Below, one piece after another: positions 62,816 to 64,000 of a stretch of DNA of 64,000 bases (positions within the stretch are counted from its first letter, which is position 1; each line of letters begins with the position of its first letter). The DNA comes from AP-15 sp963781215. Lineage in GTDB: Bacteria; Pseudomonadota; Alphaproteobacteria; ATCC43930; CGMCC-115725. Under the pieces are notes generated by a model. That model was not told the DNA's origin. It worked only from the letters and a program-made list of their open reading frames with translations, and did not search any database. The translations under genes were made by a program, and so were the position numbers. The stretch is taken from positions 62,001 through 126,000 of the forward strand of contig CAWAFE010000006.1 in the NCBI GenBank assembly GCA_963781215.1, in the 5' to 3' direction.

Positions 62816-63133
62816 TCACCGGCATCTGGTGTCGAGCACGTATCGGATATCGCCGAGCGAGGCGTCCATCTGGGCGATGTTTTCCCCGTGGTCGCGACCG
62901 GTCAGGCATGGGTTCATCAGAAATCGCGCCCGGCTCATATCCTTCAGGTTCTGCTGCAGCAGCCGACAGAGGCCGGTCCAGTCACCGGGGCTCACGCTGT
63001 TTTCCCGCAATCGGATGCCGTGGACCAGCGTGTCGGCCTCGGCGAGGTCGCGCCGGCAGGTCGGCGTCTCGACGGTTCCGGCGTCGAGCGGCGCCGACGG
63101 CAAAACGGGTCCAATCAGACCGGCCGCCCACAT
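62816..63133 (-). CDS. small probably secreted protein, unknown
   Basis: From the ATG at 63133 the 105-residue product begins with a signal-like stretch (MWAAGLIGPVLPSAPLDAG), then CRRDLAEADTLVHGIRLREN, DWTGLCRLLQQNLKDMSRAR, MNPCLTGRDHGENIAQMDAS and a final DTRC. Four cysteines in the mature part suggest disulfides in the periplasm. Not a recognised family; the codon pattern is gene-like. It lies just downstream of DUF1674 on the same strand. Confidence 0.55.
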   Translation of the reverse strand: MWAAGLIGPVLPSAPLDAGTVETPTCRRDLAEADTLVHGIRLRENSVSPGDWTGLCRLLQQNLKDMSRARFLMNPCLTGRDHGENIAQMDASLGDIRYVLDTRCR

Positions 63134-63197
63134 CAGCCTCAGCCGCCAGCAGATGAGGGAGAGTCGGCCGGCCGGCCGGCGTCCCATCCTCGGCGAC

Positions 63198-63359
63198 CTA
63201 AAAGTCGGTGCAACGGCCGTTGTATTCCCAGTCCCCGTACCGGGTCGGCTCGGGACCCTTCGGCCCGCCAATCTCCCGCGGCGCCCCAGCCGGCGCCGAC
63301 GCCTCGTCGGGAAGCGTGTTCGGCGGCGTCTTTCCCTCGTCACGCACTCTGTCGTCCAT
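63198..63359 (-). CDS. DUF1674 protein (SDHAF4-like)
   Basis: This 53-residue gene ends with KGPEPTRYGDWEYNGRCTDF, the hallmark C-terminus of DUF1674, whose eukaryotic relative SDHAF4 is a succinate-dehydrogenase assembly factor binding flavinylated SdhA. The N-terminal half is disordered (GKTPPNTLPDEASAPAGAP). The ATG at 63359 gives the whole family-type protein. It is divergent from rsmB, a conserved alphaproteobacterial arrangement. Confidence 0.88.
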   Translation of the reverse strand: MDDRVRDEGKTPPNTLPDEASAPAGAPREIGGPKGPEPTRYGDWEYNGRCTDF

Positions 63360-63532
63360 CCTTCAGATATAAGAACCAAACCGCGCCGCTCAACCGCCTG
63401 GCCGAAAAGTGCGAGCTGCCCTATTCGTGTCCGAGAAATGCCACAAAGGCGGTCGAGCAAGGGCCGGGAACAAACCATGCGGCCCAGCGTTGGACCGGCG
63501 AGCTCGACAAACGGATAGGTCAGAAGAACCTT

Positions 63533-64000
63533 GATGTCCCAGGTGCCGACCGCGCGCAACGTCGCGCTTGATCTTCTTGGCGCGGTGCTCCGCCGCCGGC
63601 GTTCGCTCGACGACGCTATCGAAGACAATCATCCGATGCACGTGCTGGCGGGGCGCGACCGCGCCTTCGCGCGGCTGCTGGTGGCGACCGTTCTGCGCCG
63701 GCTCGGCCAGATCGACGACCTGATCGCGGCCTGCCTGAACACGCCGCTGGCGCCGCGGGCGATGGCGGTGCACGACATCTTGCGGCTCGGCGTCGCCCAG
63801 CTCCTGTTTCTGCGGACCCCGCCGCACGCGGCGGTCGCGACCAGCGTCGATCTCGCGCAAGGCCGCGGCTTTCTCTCGCACAAGGGGCTGGTCAACGCCG
63901 TGCTGCGGCGGCTGAGCGTCGAGGGTGCCGCACGCGTGGAGGCGCAGGATGCGCCCCGGCTCAACACGCCCGACTGGCTGTGGCGGTCCTGGAGCGCCAG
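63533..64000 (+). CDS. rsmB: 16S rRNA m5C967 methyltransferase RsmB (5' part only)
   Basis: The ATG at 63533 opens a frame to the window end (156 codons). It has the N-terminal NusB-like RNA-binding domain of RsmB: ARNVALDLLGAVLRRRRSLD, DRAFARLLVATVLRRLGQID, HDILRLGVAQLLFL and KGLVNAVLRRLS. The SAM-binding catalytic domain lies beyond the window. RsmB methylates C967 of 16S rRNA. Confidence 0.92.

Overview
The window is high-GC chromosomal DNA from an alphaproteobacterium, most likely a Rhodospirillales-type lineage. The argument is gene order: dusB-ntrB-ntrC-ntrY-ntrX-D-amino-acid aminotransferase-hfq-hflX-mazG, a fused ispDF, a tmk-holB-metG-tatD run, and a DUF1674 gene divergent from rsmB. 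No rRNA, tRNA or CRISPR array was seen. The taxonomic placement is inference from synteny.

Layout. 1-7.5 kb: end of an acyl-CoA-dehydrogenase-like flavoprotein, a methyltransferase, pgpA-ispDF, then dusB and the nitrogen sensor/regulator pair ntrBC. 7.6-16.9 kb: ntrYX, dat, a HAD phosphatase, hfq-hflX, small envelope proteins, mazG between two GNAT acetyltransferases. 17-26.5 kb: a truncated methyltransferase relic, then leftward housekeeping genes (MBL hydrolase, tatD, metG, holB, tmk, D,D-carboxypeptidase, rlpA, lytic transglycosylase).

26.7-32.6 kb: a rightward catabolic-looking operon with a LigB-type extradiol dioxygenase, two different ferritin-like di-iron proteins each followed by a small [4Fe-4S] ferredoxin, an ACMSD-like amidohydrolase and a semialdehyde dehydrogenase. 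I do not recognise it as a characterised pathway. It looks like a ferredoxin-fed di-iron oxygenase plus ring-cleavage route. The dehydrogenase reading frame is broken by four single-base insertions.

32.6-38.5 kb: an accessory island bounded by a second, partial copy of the dehydrogenase. It holds decayed and frameshifted toxin-antitoxin genes, dispersed repeats, an intact mazF, and, in visibly lower-GC DNA, a HAD-SIR2-SLOG multidomain gene followed by an overlapping nucleotidyltransferase-like gene. SIR2+SLOG is the architecture of the Thoeris effector ThsA. The fused HAD domain and the NTase partner instead of a TIR protein make this the best candidate for an undescribed defence system. DinB and DUF2255 genes lie directly upstream on the same strand.

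38.6-53 kb: ion and polyphosphate functions (PPK2, proton antiporter, Ca2+/H+ exchanger, SulP, DUF2252, a CYTH fragment), an RND pump with its adaptor, a histidine phosphatase and an HpnL-like membrane protein. 53-56 kb: small secreted or glycine-zipper proteins, two with broken frames. 56-64 kb: polysaccharide-related genes including an exosortase-A-type O-glycosylation ligase, a Bcr/CflA exporter, a TauD-type dioxygenase, DUF1674 and the start of rsmB.

A recurring oddity is the number of single-base frameshifts in otherwise well-conserved genes. Some are real decay (nonsense codon, truncation, rearranged copy). Others may be sequencing or assembly errors, which the sequence alone cannot decide.
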